64,000 nucleotides of DNA from assembly GCA_029532415.1 (NCBI GenBank), contig JAQOTA010000006.1:124001-188000 (forward strand), written 5' to 3'. A program made the position numbers and the translations under genes. Positions 1 to 13,430 of this stretch are shown piece by piece (the stretch's first letter is position 1; the number at the start of each line of letters is the position of its first letter). Source of the DNA: Marasmius tenuissimus (lineage: Eukaryota > Basidiomycota > Agaricomycetes > Agaricales > Marasmiaceae). The notes beneath the pieces are model-generated. The model saw nothing but the letters and a program-made list of their open reading frames with translations. It did no database searches and had not been told where the DNA came from.

Positions 1-3000
1 GGAAGGTGAAAGTGATGAAGTGGTAGCGACGCGGACTGATATGGCTCTGGTGGAATACCAGGTAGCTGAGCTCACGAGTCAGTGATTGAGGCCAGATGAT
101 ACTAAAAAGTAGGAAAACACACCGATCGTGGTTTGAACCTCTCTCGACCGCTATAATCTCGCCCTACTTTGCCTGACCTTCCACTCACAACTCCAGCTTT
201 GAGACGTTGGCTTGACCTTCCTTGGCAGAGACTGTTGATAATCGCACTGGTTCGCGGCTTGTGCTTCTGGTCGACAGAAGTTGGAACGGGGGTGCCAAAC
301 ACTTCTAAATCGGCTGATGGGAGTTCGACGAGATTGACGTCTTGGTGGTTCTGGTCTCAGAGCCGTGGAACCTCCGCTAACGGGTGAAGGAGGGAAGAAG
401 GGGAAGAGGGGAATAAGCTGGACTAGATTGACTCGTTTTGATCGCGATGCTGCCTGTTCCAAGGGCCTGAGGAAGAGGTCGGCGAAGGACGAGGTGGAAG
501 ACACTTTCTCTCAAGAAAGGTGGTGGATCCCGTCTAAACCCTCCCGAACTTGAATTATCCCCAGTCTAAAATCCGAAAGCCATCGCCGGGAAGTACCTGA
601 GCTCAATCGAAAGCTGTCGTCGGACTTGTAAGCCCGCGCGTCATCCAAGGTGGTGTGTCATTCCTGGCTGTGTCGGTCGAAGAACGACAAAAGCACGAAT
701 GCGTGCACCTCAAAACGAGCTGGTGAAGGGAGCGGGATTCCAACCGGTTCATATGGCCTAGCAAAATCCTCTGCGTCCACCTCGACATCCATATCCGCAT
801 TCGCATCCGTGTTATGATACCGTTGATCTTCCCCACCCTCAACCCCCGAGCCAAATGTCGAAATCCACCTCGTAGAACTGACTGAACGTAACATCCTCGG
901 GGCTTTGAAGGTATAAGCTTGCGACAGGTACAAGTGCCTTCTGAGGTTGAGGAGATTCGAGAAATCATCTTGTTTGTGAAGTACTGCAGGTGGTAAGAGC
1001 GATGACTGCTGGCGAGTAATGTGAGGGGGAAATGTCATTGAGGAGAGGTTGCGTCGTGGTAATTGATTCCTGGTCGGCACCAAAGTCATTTTGCGGTAAC
1101 AACTGAGTGCTGACGAGTATGTGGACGGACAAGCCGCGGATGGTAGAGTTCATAATCGTACCACGAATCGTAGTCTTGGTGAGGGTTTGGGTACGGGCGC
1201 CTATATATATCATTTGACCGCAACCACCATGACTCCCTCTCGACAGAAGTCCGCCACCCGAAGTACTCAGAGGACAACGCATCACGCTTAAGACCTCAAA
1301 CTTGTGTTGGGATGCTAAATAGTGTGACCCCAGTAAGCACAGCGACAGCATACAGATATTTCCGGCATGCTCACTCAAACAGTTTAGTATGCATTCACAG
1401 ATAGCCCCAAAATCGCGATGGCTCGACCTATACGGAGAAGAGAAGGGCTCAGGGAAAGGCTATCTCAAATATTTATGAGGAAATGTGGGCCTTCCCGTAT
1501 TGGAGCCTGCTCGACGCGTTACTGACGAGCGGTTCTAGCACAGAAGTCTCAGAGCAAAACAAACGAAAGATTCACCGTGCTGACGGGCCCCATATCGATC
1601 TCAACCTTCATTAATTATCGCTTCAACCACTCGTTTGAAGGGGAATCAATGGCAGATACATTGGTTGAGCCGATCTGTTTGTACATTGCACCTCCACCCG
1701 CTCCGCACAAAGGCATTTGCACGGCTAGCTTTGCTTCCTAATCCTCCATACGTGTGGAAGCCCCAACTAGTTCCTCTCACCCTACTACTCGAAATCTTCT
1801 TCGTAACAAGACCCGGTGTCTGCATCCACAGATCACGTCGAAGCACCGTCCCATCCCGACTGACCACAACTGTAACTCAACGCCCGTCGCCTACTCGGTC
1901 AACACCTAAACCTCCAAAATATGATACGAACACCGGTGTCCGATGCACCCCTTGTTGCCCAAGACCGGTAATATCAACTTTCGACCGCCATGTAACCAAA
2001 CCGTGCCTCGAAATGGAGCAGATTGTTTAAGGAACTTCGGACCTTGACGATGTAGCGCTGCCATTGGGAACGAAGACTCGAAACACTGTACAATCGGATT
2101 ATCAACACCGCTAGCCGCCTCTGCACAAAACTCTTCAAACGTCCGAGCCATTCGAAATTAGGACGACGGTGCTCTATTCCAAGCTGACAAAATGCCTCGT
2201 CGTCTGCCGAATTCTACTTCAGGCATGCTGGGGAGAACGCCCAGTCGACCAATCTTTCACTGCTGATTGGTCATCACTAATTCGGACGTCGCTCCTCTGC
2301 CAGTGGTTAGCATGGACCCGCCTGTAACCCCAAGGGATCAACGTCAAAGTTCGCTCTACCAACTGGAGGGGAGGGTTAGGAGACCGGTCGCGGGATAATA
2401 GAGGCGTTGAGGATCGTCTACTCCAGAATCCCATGGCTGTCAAACGTAGATATTGATAAAATGTCAGTACCTCGGTCATTGAGCTTGGAACACCCACTGA
2501 TCCTACCAGTGTTCGCTCTAACCAGGTAAATCTACATCTCCCGGAACTCGATTCGGTATACATGCATTGTTACTCGCCGGATGCCTCTGACTTCCATTCT
2601 GGCGATGTTCTGAAGGTCGACAGTCACAACCGTTCATTGAATCTCGATAGTCGCCACGACGAGTCCCTCTGTCTGCGATGCCAAGCCACTAAGTCACCTT
2701 CATCCCGTGAAGTAATCAAGTCGGCCCTCCATCATCGGCATAGAAGACCCTCATAAACTCCGTAGTACCCACTTCAGAGTGACTTTTCGAGAGGTTACTC
2801 TACATGGCTCCCGGGATCGAAACCAACAACAACAACGAGCACCTCGGCCACATCGTCGTCATCAAGTAGGCTCACTTCGGCGAGTTGACAAGTACGGCTT
2901 AGTCGGAAATTCCTCGGTGGCAGATTGACTATCTTCATCGAGTACGACTCGCCGGTTGTCCCAAGTCATGTTTCGATGTTTGTGGGGAGTTGAGGGCCTG

Positions 3001-3165
3001 GTGGACAGGGAGCTCAACCGCCGTTCCCATGGCTCCGTCGCATCCTCCTAACATTGCTGCTAGAGCTCGACGTACCGCTGCTGTATCGGCTACAACCTAG
3101 TATCCCCTCCCATCATTCTCTTTCGATGTTGGTCCTTGTGGACGCGAGATAGCACTATGCAAATA
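1..3165. other. Non-coding leader of array unit 1
   Basis: I see no convincing gene here; open frames are short and overlap on both strands. The stretch is recognisably similar, in the same orientation, to about 10.86-13.4 kb. For example, the segments around 40-200 and 10880-11050, 380-430 and 11340-11390, and 1060-1260 and 11405-11580 share long runs with scattered changes. It lies directly beyond the 3' end of gene 1, as its counterpart lies beyond the gene 1 stub of unit 2. The similarity begins at the window edge, so the true left boundary of the repeat is outside the window. Confidence 0.6.
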
Positions 3166-3289
3166 AATATTTAGGGACTTTACACTTTGCACTACGACTA
3201 AAACCGTCCGTGTTAAGCAACAAAGTTCTGGATAAATTATAGATATCGAGCGAGCCAGAAAAAAAGTCAAGAGTACACCGGAACACGAA

Positions 3290-5630
3290 CTAACATGCGA
3301 CCATAGAATAAATCAAATTGTCTGTACGGGCCACAATGGCCTCCGAGGCCAGGTTGTCTGCAAAATCCGTATCAGAGCTGTGACGTCTAGATTCGTAGAC
3401 ATCAAGGAATACATACACCAGTTCTTGAGGAATCCGGGTTTGGCCCAGTGAGTGACTGTGCCTTCCGGCGGTGGCGTCGGCGTGTCTTCATGTTCACTGT
3501 CAGTATCATATTCTGCGGGCGCCTCCGACATGGGTGAAGAGGTAGAGGGTGACGTGGTTTCTGAAGGTGAAGGAGAACTTTTGCTTTTGCAGTCTGAGTC
3601 TTCGAGCGCTTCTATCCTGGCGGTATCGTGAGGATTGGCTGAGAGAAAAAGTCAGTACAGTGCTCACAACAAAGAAAAAAATATCACTCACCAAAGATCA
3701 ACTCAGGGTGTCCATGGTCACGAGCGTAGGACCTCCCATCCAGGTCGTATCTTCTCGAGCAAAGATGTTCTCGGACAGCTATGTAGTCATCCTCTTCCCA
3801 GTAGGTGCCAACCCATCCCTCCACACTCAACTCAGGAATCCCTAATTTCTCCCAATCCTCCTCGGCAATGGCATTTTCTCCCTGTGGGTCATGCGACCAG
3901 TAGAATAAATTTTCGGGGAACGGATGGCGAATGCAATGTACATTGTTGATAGATTCGGTGGGAAGAGGGTGGACGAAGAGGTATGTTGGTGTCAAACGGC
4001 TCGTGGGATCATCAGAGAAGGTAGCTTGGAGTGTGAATCCAACTTGGTCAATATATACTGAGAGGAAGAATACATCAGACAGAGGAAAACAGGAATATGC
4101 GAAGGAACACTTACCAACGTACTTCACATCTTCATAGTTGTCGCAGAGGCAGAGGGACTGGCAGAGAAAGGCGCAACCAAGTTGATAGCGGTCCTTGTCT
4201 GGCATGCACCAGCCAAAAACGAGCACTACGTGAACCTCACCAGTCTTTTTGAATGACAGATCAACTCGCCCTGGGACTAAAACAAGTCAGTAAATTGAAG
4301 GTTGAGTTGGATAGTGGACATACCTGAACTAGAGTAATGGGCTTCAACATAGGGGCTGGGGCTCTTGCAAAACCACTCGGGAGAGGGAGTGGAAGGAAGG
4401 TGAGCGAGGATTCCGGGTTTGTTTCGGTCAACAACAGTGCCAAAGGTCAAAAGCCCGTATCGGGCATAGTCTGACAGGTCAGTGATCCCCCTCCCTCCCA
4501 CTGACGCAATCAAGTACAAAACATCGCCCAAGCTTTCCTTGACGTAGGCGACGATTTCGGTAGTGTTGAGTCGAGGGAGAATGTCTTGGCGAAGTGGGGC
4601 ATTGGGATAGAATGGTCGGAGGACCTCTTCATTTGGTGGATCGAGGCAGAGAGAAGCGGGATCATAACGCCAAGAAAATGTTTTGAGGTTGAAAGACCAA
4701 TCTCTCCAACGACGCGTAACCTGTTTGGCGTATCATTACCCGCCCAATGCTAGAAATATTCAGCTCACCGGAAATCGTACAGTCTCGTCGTCACGCAAAG
4801 ATTGGATCGCAACACCCTAGTAAGGGTACTCAGCTGGGACACCAAACTCAAAGGTTGAACGTACACATGTATAGTTTAGGTAGTACCATACAATCCATTC
4901 CTTTCTCCAATACCGATCAGTAAATTCATACCCATTCGGGAGTTCTGCCGCCCCTAAGCACCCACAATCAAAGTTTCAAACAAAAAACCTACCATCTTGC
5001 GCAATCAACGTCATTGCATTCGACTCGGCCACTGCAAAAACTTGCTTAAGTAGCGCCGACCTGCAACAAGTCATTGTAAGTACAGACCGACAGATGAACG
5101 GCACGGCACGTGCATCAACTCACCGCTGGCAAAATGTTGCTTCAAGGACGACCTTCACGATCTGGAATGATCTCAGAATATTTTACTCGAATCAAACACT
5201 GAAACTCACCTCTTCAAACTGTTCCCGATCCTTCTCGTCGACTGGTTCAAAACTGGTGGCGGTAAACTTCCCCCGGTACCCGTATATTTTGGCGGTCTGT
5301 TCCATTTTCTTGATCTTGATAAACTGCAACTCCGTTGATGTCGATGCTCCCTTCGGCTTGACGTTGACGGACAGGATCTCGGACGATAGAACACGTTGAA
5401 AGTTGATGTCGCCGTCGATTACCCTTCTGACTGTCCTTCCGTACTGCAGGCAGCAATTAGAGTTTCAATTGAGAGTAACGTGGTCCGGCACGTACCAAAG
5501 TCACCTCTGAACTTGGATTGTTGTAGATGTTAGTCGTAGAATTGTTGGTCGTAGAATTGCCAGCAACATTTTGGAAGTTGGCATAGGGCCCTATGATGGT
5601 GCCTTGAGCGTCGGAGAAGTAAGTAGCCAT
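3290..5630 (-). CDS. Gene 1, copy in unit 1: uncharacterised 608-residue agaricomycete protein
   Basis: Eleven exons on the minus strand splice to one uninterrupted frame: 5630-5496, 5443-5210, 5161-5124, 5060-4993, 4953-4865, 4816-4769, 4720-4324, 4276-4115, 4057-3692, 3638-3417 and 3357-3290. Introns are about 35-64 bp and all GT-AG. The lengths sum to 1827 nt, giving 608 residues. The N-terminal 45 residues are rich in Asn and Thr (GNSTTNNSTTNIYNNP). A Val/Lys-rich segment follows, then a Trp/Tyr-rich central region. The C-terminal third holds FYWSHDPQGE and YARDHGHPEL, then a Ser/Pro/Glu-rich stretch before a conserved HWAKPGFLKNW. I recognise it only as a family seen in Agaricales genomes without known function. 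I see no signal peptide or membrane span. The copy in unit 3 conserves every splice site, which supports a real gene. Confidence 0.82.
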
Positions 5631-7100
5631 GGTTCTAGAACAGAATCAGAGGTTAGAAAGGGAGACGATGGGCGAAGGGGAGAGATGATGGAGGGAGGAG
5701 GGAAGGAGGTCAAACACAGCCTCGCTCTATCCAACGTCCAACAGCTTTCCTCACGCCTTGCACGAGACCTTATCCCCTCTATATCCTCAAGTGCTATTCA
5801 CGTTGTCGCAGGCACACTATCCACTATCACTATCACGAGAATGATCACCGGTGGTCTCGTGGATCTCCCATCGTCGAATTTGGCTCCCACAGCACGACGC
5901 GAAGCCCCAACTCCGTACCAGCAAGTCCACAAAGTCTGTATTTCAGTTAGTCGAGAACAAGGCTGAAGACATCCGCAGCTTACCCAGTGGAGAGTTTACG
6001 ATGTCTGCTGCCAGCCGCCTTCCACTTCGCGATTAATATTTGATCAACATCGCTCGGATAGCTCACCCTTAAGAACGCTTTCTGCAAGGAATACTAGAAC
6101 GAGAGAGGGAACGAAACATGGTATCCCGATCGACGCCCATTTCAATTCGTGGACTCAACCATCCTGTTTACATGCTTCAAACAAAACAGTGACTTCATGC
6201 TTGTAGCGTATTTGGGGATCAACAAGCTACCAACGCATATTAATTGATGGTCCTCGTCAAGAAAGCAAATTATTGGTTGCACTTACCGTTCACCTCGACC
6301 CGTTTCCGCGCGGCCGTTTCCCCATGAATCACTTTGATCCAAGACCCCCTCCACCGTCCTATGTGTCGCGTACAACCTCGTGGATGTGAGTCCATTGCAA
6401 AGCCCAGTAAAGCCCATCGTGTATACATCCCGCTTTTCCAGCGAGTTTCAGCTTGGAAGAGGGGAGGTTATGAGTACGGCGATACGTTGTCCAGGTCTCA
6501 AGAGTCGAATCGAAACCCAAGCCAGATGAAAGACCATTACAGGAGTCAGGGAACCTTGTAACTCGGAAACCACACAAAACAACTCACCCTATATCCCTGT
6601 CCTTCCATCTAAATGTAGAGTCCAGTCCGACGCCACATTGATTGGGGTGCCTTCGGATTGGCCCACCTCTTGGTTCGGCGGTGTGAGAGCTTGCAAAGCG
6701 GCACAACCGAGCAAACTGCGACGCGACATGAGTGCATGAAGGTTGAAACGTTGAAGAGAAAGGTGTCGGCTAAGAACTTCAAACCGGATATATCGAGTGT
6801 CACCGGCCCGTTCGTTCCACGCTTCTGTCTCTGTGCGTGGTACGTACTTACTTGGACCTAATAGCTACAGGAACAACATAACGAAAGACGTCTTCGGACG
6901 TAGACTCGTTCATGACATATATAGTAAAGTAGATAGACACGACTGGATAGAAACGGTACTAGCGGGTGATACCAAGTAATGGGAACATGCAAGTGTGTAC
7001 TCCCAAACCCACGTACTGTTCCAATATAAGTCTAGCCACGCAGTAAAATGGCTGTTTGCAGCACTCGTCCATCTTAACAACGGCCTATCCGAGTTCTGCA
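5631..7100. other. Intergenic stretch of unit 1 with unassigned conserved frames
   Basis: Several frames here are preserved between units 1 and 3. One is a minus-strand segment near 6360-6580; another begins MSRRSLLGCAALQALTPP near 6730. Neither can be spliced into a product I recognise: the second meets a stop just before the nearest donor. The region may hold the 5' flank of gene 1 plus a decayed minus-strand gene. Unit 3 carries the same sequence at about 29990-31470. Confidence 0.4.
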
Positions 7101-8950
7101 TCCCATCGTTCACCACTCCGAACCAGCAACATGATTCCCGAGTCGCGCATACGGGTACTCTCGACAATGAATCGTGAGAAGGAGGACGACAGTGTACATC
7201 GGGTGAATAGGACCTCTGCTTCTTAGTTCCGCAGGTAAGACGTACGACCGGATTTCAAAGAAGGAGAAAGAACCGGTGCGTATAGGGCGGGAGGTATAAT
7301 TCGGTGTGTGGATTGAAAATACGTGACTTGATAGCACGACAACGGGATTTCACGACTTCGAGGTCATGCCAGGGAGCGAGGGTTGGGCGACAGCGGATGA
7401 GCAGAAGTTACCCCAAGATATCGTTGGCACGAGGATATGTGGAAGATACGGCTGGCGAGTGAAACCCGAGGCCAAATCTTCAAGCTTCAACGGGCGGAGC
7501 TCAGGCGACGAGGGAAGAGGCTGAGCGAATCCGGCAAAGGCAGGTGGCATGGAGCTCCTTTCGGCACTTCCGTCGCACCTTGACTTCCATGTCTTCAAGC
7601 GCTGCAAGAAATCCGCGGATGCTACGTCTTGATCTAGGTAGGGGTTGATCAGTGATAGGCAGGCTCGAAAGCAATACAACCGAGTATCAAAGCATGAAAA
7701 GGGCAGGGGGACGGCCAAAAAGTGAGAGTAAACATACCTCTAAGATTTCCCCAGCACGGACACTGTATGCCTCATACCATTCCCCTCTAAATGCACCCTC
7801 CTAGTGATTGTAATTGATGGCAACGCGAAGACATTCATTATGATAAATGACGCATTTTGAAGAGATGGGACTCGAAAGGGCTGATGTTTCAGAGGAGAAG
7901 GTCAGGGAACTGGACATCAAAACCAAGTTGAATGACCACATACCTAGACTTCGGCCGCTCGGCCAGATCAACCTCTTTCCTGCAACCTCGCAACACGCTA
8001 CAGAAACGGCATAAGGTTGATCTTGGTAGCAGAAATTGGCCGTAAATGGAGGGAGGTGGCGGGCGTCAGAGATTGTGAACGTTTGGTAAGTACGAGCTCG
8101 ACTCTTTAGCGAGCGAGGTGATGATATGGAATAGAGGTTCTCGTGGTTGATGGAGGCGTTGAGACTAGTGGTGGGTAAGGGCGAGGCGAGCATCGATTGC
8201 CAAGGTTCTGGTTACTATCACCCACAAGCCTACTTGTTGAGCGCCGAAAGCCTCGAAGAAAGACGCGTCTCCTCCTAATGTACGCTGGTGGCAACGACTG
8301 GAAGGTGTCAATCCAAAACGACGGATTTTAAACAGGAGAATGAACACACGGCGGCGGCATGTGATGAGCTATGATCACAGCGATTGAATCCAAGGCGTAG
8401 CCGAGCGGATACACGTTAAAGAGGTTTGCGGAGGCGGTCGAGGAATGCAGTCGAATGCAGTCGAGCTGGGTGTCGACACGAGAACGATGTAGCTGGATGG
8501 TGGTCACTCGGTCTACATCATGTGAATGTGAGGAGGTGGGGATGTCTTCGCACCAATGCACCCCCAAAGCCGACTCTAGTCCGGGGTGCCGGTGACGAGG
8601 ATGTTGTCCTATGGTCGGACGATTCGGGATGCAGGAGGCTTTGAAGGATTGGCTGGGATGGGCGACCAGAAAACTACCTGATTCCATTCCCGCTCAATTC
8701 CATTCCAATTACCAGCTCCCTTCTCCGCTCTCCTTCCATTCCCAAGCTGACGCGATATCTAGGACGGACCAAAGTGTAATCAGGAATTTTTGAACAAGAG
8801 GGCTAAGGGTTTTCTGAGCCTGCAAGAAAAATTCAGCCTAAAGAAGTGCCGTAAGATCATAAAAGAGAAACATACCTGTAAATCTCCTCAAGGCGTATCT
8901 GGCCACGGAACGTCGAGCACTAGATTGGGGAAGATTTGAGACATGAAGGA
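7100..8950 (-). pseudogene. Decayed gene 2 region of unit 1
   Basis: A minus-strand frame at about 8328-8687 matches the N-terminal exon of the intact membrane-protein gene at 36966-40017: both have an HPSQ or YPSQ motif followed by similar Ser/Pro-rich residues. A second piece near 8240-8345, with TPSSRCHQRTLGGDASFFEAFGA, matches TPLQRGPLGGKNLGEVFSDFA of that gene. The Tyr/Trp-rich centre and the membrane spans of the intact gene are not found here. I read it as a truncated, scrambled relative. A segment near 7800 instead resembles the plus-strand frame at 58.35 kb, so more than one gene family may be mixed in this stretch. Confidence 0.5.
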
Positions 8951-9599
8951 GGAAAGCAGCGCGCCGTTGGAGGTTTGGTGGGAGACTGGGCTCTTGTTAG
9001 ATCTGAAGATAAGATAGGGTTAGATAAGCGCTCAAGATCCGCAGGTCAAAACAGAACGCCGAGCTCGTTTCGACCTTGCAACCATCTCAGACTCTACTCG
9101 TTGCTTGTAGACACCCCGACCTCCGTCAAATCCAAAACTCTCCGTGCCGGAAAACTACTCGTCAGTGTCCAGAACCGACTAGAGTTTTTATTTGCCCAGT
9201 ATACGGAATCCATCAGCATCACCCATGAAGGCGCTGGTGAAGACGCTATGCTGAACACGATAACGGGGGTTTACTGATCAGTGGATTTGAGACCTGGGAG
9301 CAGACGAATGAACAGAGGTGCGTCAAAATTCGTTGCATACCTTTGAATGACACGGAATTCCGTCCAACTCTATTCACAGGCCGTTGGTCGCTACACTACG
9401 GTGTTGAAGGGGGAACATGCAAATATAACACTGTGCAAGACCCGAAGATTTGTTACCTGCTGGCATACTTTCCAAATTGAAACGGGGCTTTTCTCACTTC
9501 AGAACAAGGACCCGTCGCAAGAACGACCTCAAAAAACTTGCTCTCCCGTTCCAGCTTCATCTCGAACTATTATCAGGGTCTCTACAACGAATATTGCTA

Positions 9600-9967
9600 A
9601 AAAAATCTTCTCTGCCCCCACACAAATCATTCTATGGACACTGTCGCCCTACGACCTCTCAACTGCGGTTTCAAGCCGCTCCTTCACAAGCTCCACGAGC
9701 ACATCGTTCACCCCCAAAACCGTCCTCACAGTGTACACTCACAATCAACTGTACTTCACCTCGCATCCATCTGGCGCTGCCGTACCACTCTCAGACACTC
9801 GCCGAGTTCGTTCTGGGACATTCAGTAAGCAACGAGGCCACAAATATACTTTTCGAATCAACCCACCCAAACCTATCGGAAAAGTCAAGACTGCAAAGGG
9901 TGAACTCGAGCCGCGAGCTGGTACCCTCCCTCGTCGTACTCGCGAGATGGCTCAGCAGCAACCCTAG
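9600..9967 (+). CDS. Small Ser/Thr-rich protein, unit 1 copy (start uncertain)
   Basis: A frame open from before 9600 to the stop at 9965-9967 encodes a Ser/Thr-rich segment, then KTVLTVYTHNQLYF, a short Gly/Ala/Pro stretch and a basic C-terminal half with PKPIGKVKTAKGELEPRAG. The unit 4 copy aligns in the same frame and starts at an ATG at 41758. Here the aligned codon is CTG, so the ancestral start seems lost and translation would need an upstream ATG. The frame itself stays open for 206 codons from 9347. No known domain is visible. It is either a functional gene with a shifted start or a recent pseudogene. Confidence 0.45.
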
Positions 9968-10475
9968 CTCTCCGTGCCTGTTGAAACCAAGGAGCCGAAG
10001 CCGTTCGAGTTTTGCTGGTATAAAAAAGTCGCATGGAGGAGGTACTTGGTAAAGCATCGGGAAGGTGAGCCTGACTAGCATGCTGTACAACTCCCGGCGT
10101 TCTTGCGGTATGCTATTTTGTTTTTCTGCTCAGCTGCCAGAGACGCTTTTCGCTTGCGGAGTTGAAGGAAGTGAACTGGACTTGAATCATTATATGCTGT
10201 CGACGATCATCATCCCGGGGACGCTCTGATATCTGATTATTTTTCCCGACGGACCCCGCTCTCTTAGAATCACACGCTGATTTGGCCCTACCTTGGTCGT
10301 GGTTATCCGAATACGTCCCAGATCCCATATCCGTATATCTTACCTTCGAACACTCATGCCTCTAGCTGTCTATACCTAGTCCGATGCTTAGGGATGCGTC
10401 GTGATTGTGTTCAGACTGAGTCGGGCAAACATGGGTTATGTCGCAATATGCTACCTACATTGTACTTAGACCCTT

Positions 10476-13430
10476 GTAAATCCGTTCTTAAAGAGGTAGG
10501 CATCGGCAGTCGCCTCGGGTTCGCCGACAGTGCGTTTCGGGAGCATGTCAATCAACTACGAGGGATTGATTTCGTCTCTTTTCTACCCAGTTGTTGTGCT
10601 TCGTCATAGTTTGGAGGACCTCAAGTCGGTGGTAGTGGTGCTGGGAGGGGCAGCGATGAGGTTGCATTCAAGGGAGACCCCGGAGATGGAGTACGAGAGA
10701 CTTTGGGGTTCAGATTCTTTGGATGTGATGGAAGCCAGACCGTCGTCTCTGGCTGGGAACCGAGATAGAGTCTAGACTAGGGAGGTGACGCACGAGAGGT
10801 CAGCTGAGGTTGAGGTGAGGGATGTAGCGCCGAGGGTGGGGTGATCAGGATAGACTGGTAGAAGTTGAACAACATAGAAGTGGTAGGGCGGCGGACGCAA
10901 AATGAAACGCATCGGGCGGAATACCAGGCGACTGACCTCACAAGTTAGCAATTGGGACCAAATGTAACTGAAAAGTAGCGGAACACACCAATATAGCAAG
11001 TTTCGAGCCTCTCTCTACCATTGGATCTCGCTTTACTCTGCCTGACCCTCCATTTTCGACCGGTTTTACAGCCCTTTGCGAAAAGGATGGCACAAGCTAG
11101 AAGATGAGATATAATAGTAAAAAATGAATCAAGAAGGGCTGAGCGAGGGGATGAGATACGAGCAGCAGTAAACCCGCCTCAAACACCTCCAGGTCCACCC
11201 CAAACATCTCCGAATCCACTCCAAACACCTCCGAGTCTACATCAAGCATCTCCGAGGCCACATCAAACTAACCTCTCCCGTAAAATGTCCGAAACATCGA
11301 CTGAATGGGCGGAGCCGCCGTCGTGAAGCCTCTGTTGGCGGCAAAGCGGGTGAAAGAGGAGAAGAGGAAGAGGGGGGATAAACTAGACGTGTATGTCTCT
11401 GCGACATTGCCTGGCACCAAGGTCATTGTAAAGAAGCAATTAGCGCTGTGGACATACCACGAACAGAGCCCACTGTGATGGTTTTGTTAAAAGTTGGGAG
11501 GTACGGGCGCCAAACATCTTCACATGTCTTCACCGCGACGACCACCATGACTCCCAACTCGACGCAAACTTCAGAACGTCGGCCGGGAGCAGTGGCCTCC
11601 GAACATTATTGGAGTCGTCTTCGCGCATCTGTTTAGCTGGGTCAAAGCATACGATTTCTATCGTCCTCGCCAAAACGTTGGGCAACGGCTCTACAATGCA
11701 TAATAAAGGCTAGGTATGTCCTCGCGATTTGAAGTTCACTCAACGCGTTATTGATAGGTAGCGCTAGCGCAGTACTCACCTAGAGATTCGAAGAGTACAA
11801 ACACAAGATCCGCTATTTTCAAACCCCCTAATTTACCGTCGGCCCTCATCAACATTCTCGACTGTAACCGTTCGTCCGAGGAGACGGAAGGCGGATAATT
11901 TGGCTGCTACTGGGTCGATCTGGCTGTACGTTTCACATGTATTTTTTCCTTGCCGTCCTGTCTCCTTTGTTCGACCTCGTGCACGTCCTTCTTCCCTGCC
12001 TTTTCGCTAGCTGACGTTGATCATCATCACCACAGGCCAATGTTGTCGTCTCCTCGCATCCAGACCCATCCACCTTGGCCTCTCCCAAAGGCACTAGTCA
12101 TCTACTGATCAACTTCTCCTCACTCTCCAGCTATACGGAGGCCCAAGGTCGTCGCTGCGGCCTTACTATCTTCATCCCAAACGAAACCTGGCATCTGCAT
12201 TGCAGCATCATCCTATCCAGTCTGACTGCAGAAGCAACTCGATGCCTTTTACGGCCTACACTTGGCCATCGCGTAACAGACCTGCACCTCAATACTCGAG
12301 CGAAGAGATCAGTTTTGGACGGTAGTAGTATCGGGGGTGCCAGTACTAGGCTCGGAAGATTGCACGATAGGAATGACCCAGAGTATAAACGGCGGCCTCC
12401 CCAAATCGAAAAACCTCAAACATCTCAACTATTTGAAACCAGGACGATGGCACCCCATCCAAGGCTGATAACACTCCCCGTTATCTGCCGAAATCTACCT
12501 TCGCAACACTAGCAGAACACCTGGCGACGCTCTGCCTCTATTCCGCCGTCATCAACTCGGACGTTCAGTCCAAGAGACATGCTCTGCTCGTTAGCATGAT
12601 TCCCCCCGTAGCCTCAAGAGATTGGCGTCGAAGTTCGCTCTGCTGAATGGAGGAGAGCGCTGCACAAAGAGAAGATGAAGATGTGGTGGATAACGGAGGC
12701 GCTGGGGATGGTCTGCTCTAGGAATTTACGATCGCGAAAAGTAGGAGTACGGATCGTCCGAATAGGAGGAGGCGTTGCTGCAACATCGGTCGTCAAACTT
12801 GGAATACAACAACTGGACCACCCATCGCTCGTGAACTCGATTCAACGACCAGAGATATCCACATCCCCGGCACTCGATCTGCTCACACTTTTTGAAGCTC
12901 TCCGAATAGCTATCGCTTTCGCCTTGACAATAGCTTCGAAGCACCGTTCACACCACCACGACGAAATTGACATCCTCAGTCCTCGAAACTGGGCTTGGGC
13001 GTTACCTGCGTTCAGATCAATCTTCCACCATCGGTCAGCATAGAAGAACCTCGTAGCCTTTGTAGCGCTCACTTCGGAGTGACATTCGGGAGGTTACTTT
13101 TTCGAAGTTTCCAGGTTCGGACCCGAAGACACCCCTATCGGAAACGATGAGCACCCCAACCGCATCATCGTCATCGAGTCCACTCACGCCTTCGGCCAGT
13201 TGACGAGTACGACTCGCCGATCTCCTGAGGTGGTAGGTCGACCCAGCAACATCTCCGACGGATCACGACGTGGCCAAGCCTGGTACGTGTTTTCCCTATT
13301 CGTGTAGTATCTTTCGGTCGCTAACTTCCAACCTCTCAGGACATGAAGTCGTCAACAGTCTCGACAGGAGGCGTAACGAGCTTCAATCTTCCTTAAAGCA
13401 TGAAGGCTTGCATTGGTCCCGAAGGCGATA
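10476..13430. repeat. Leader of unit 2, diverged copy of 1-3165
   Basis: From about 10860 this follows the sequence of the window start in the same order and orientation, with many substitutions and small gaps. No frame is conserved between the two copies. A stretch near 12310-12466 translates to a protein-like segment (SGVPVLGSEDCTIGMTQS), but it is flanked by stops and has no matching frame in unit 1. I therefore treat the region as non-coding or long-dead coding DNA. The stretch from 10476 to 10860 has no counterpart in the window. Confidence 0.55.
11179..11262. repeat. 21-bp tandem repeat, four copies
   Basis: Four consecutive 21-bp units (11179-11199, 11200-11220, 11221-11241 and 11242-11262) follow the pattern YCAARCAYCTCCRRRTCYAC plus one base, and a partial fifth unit follows. 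Because 21 is a multiple of three, the array could encode a seven-residue repeat of the type P-N-T-S-E-S-T. No complete gene surrounds it. Confidence 0.85.

Larger units (their letters stand above)
3170..10475. repeat. Array unit 1, 7.3 kb duplicated block
   Basis: This block is matched in the same orientation by about 27550-36030 with high identity over most of its length. It includes gene 1, the open frames between 6 and 9 kb and the small Ser-rich gene. Similarity fades near 10475 and 36030, just after a shared stretch containing CAAACATGGGTTATGTCGC. The main structural difference is a 1.2 kb transposon present only in the second copy. Weaker copies of parts of the block occur at 14.3-17.3 kb and 36.9-42.6 kb. 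Confidence 0.9.

Noticed and set aside
9450..10052. Second plus-strand frame of 200 codons in unit 1
   Set aside because: It overlaps the small Ser-rich gene in another phase and is not kept in units 3 or 4.
12310..12466. Protein-like segment in the unit 2 leader as a gene
   Set aside because: Stops lie on both sides, no splice path was found, and the unit 1 counterpart has no matching frame.
13100..13130. GTTCGGACCCG as a tRNA B-box
   Set aside because: No A-box, acceptor stem or anticodon arm can be folded around it.
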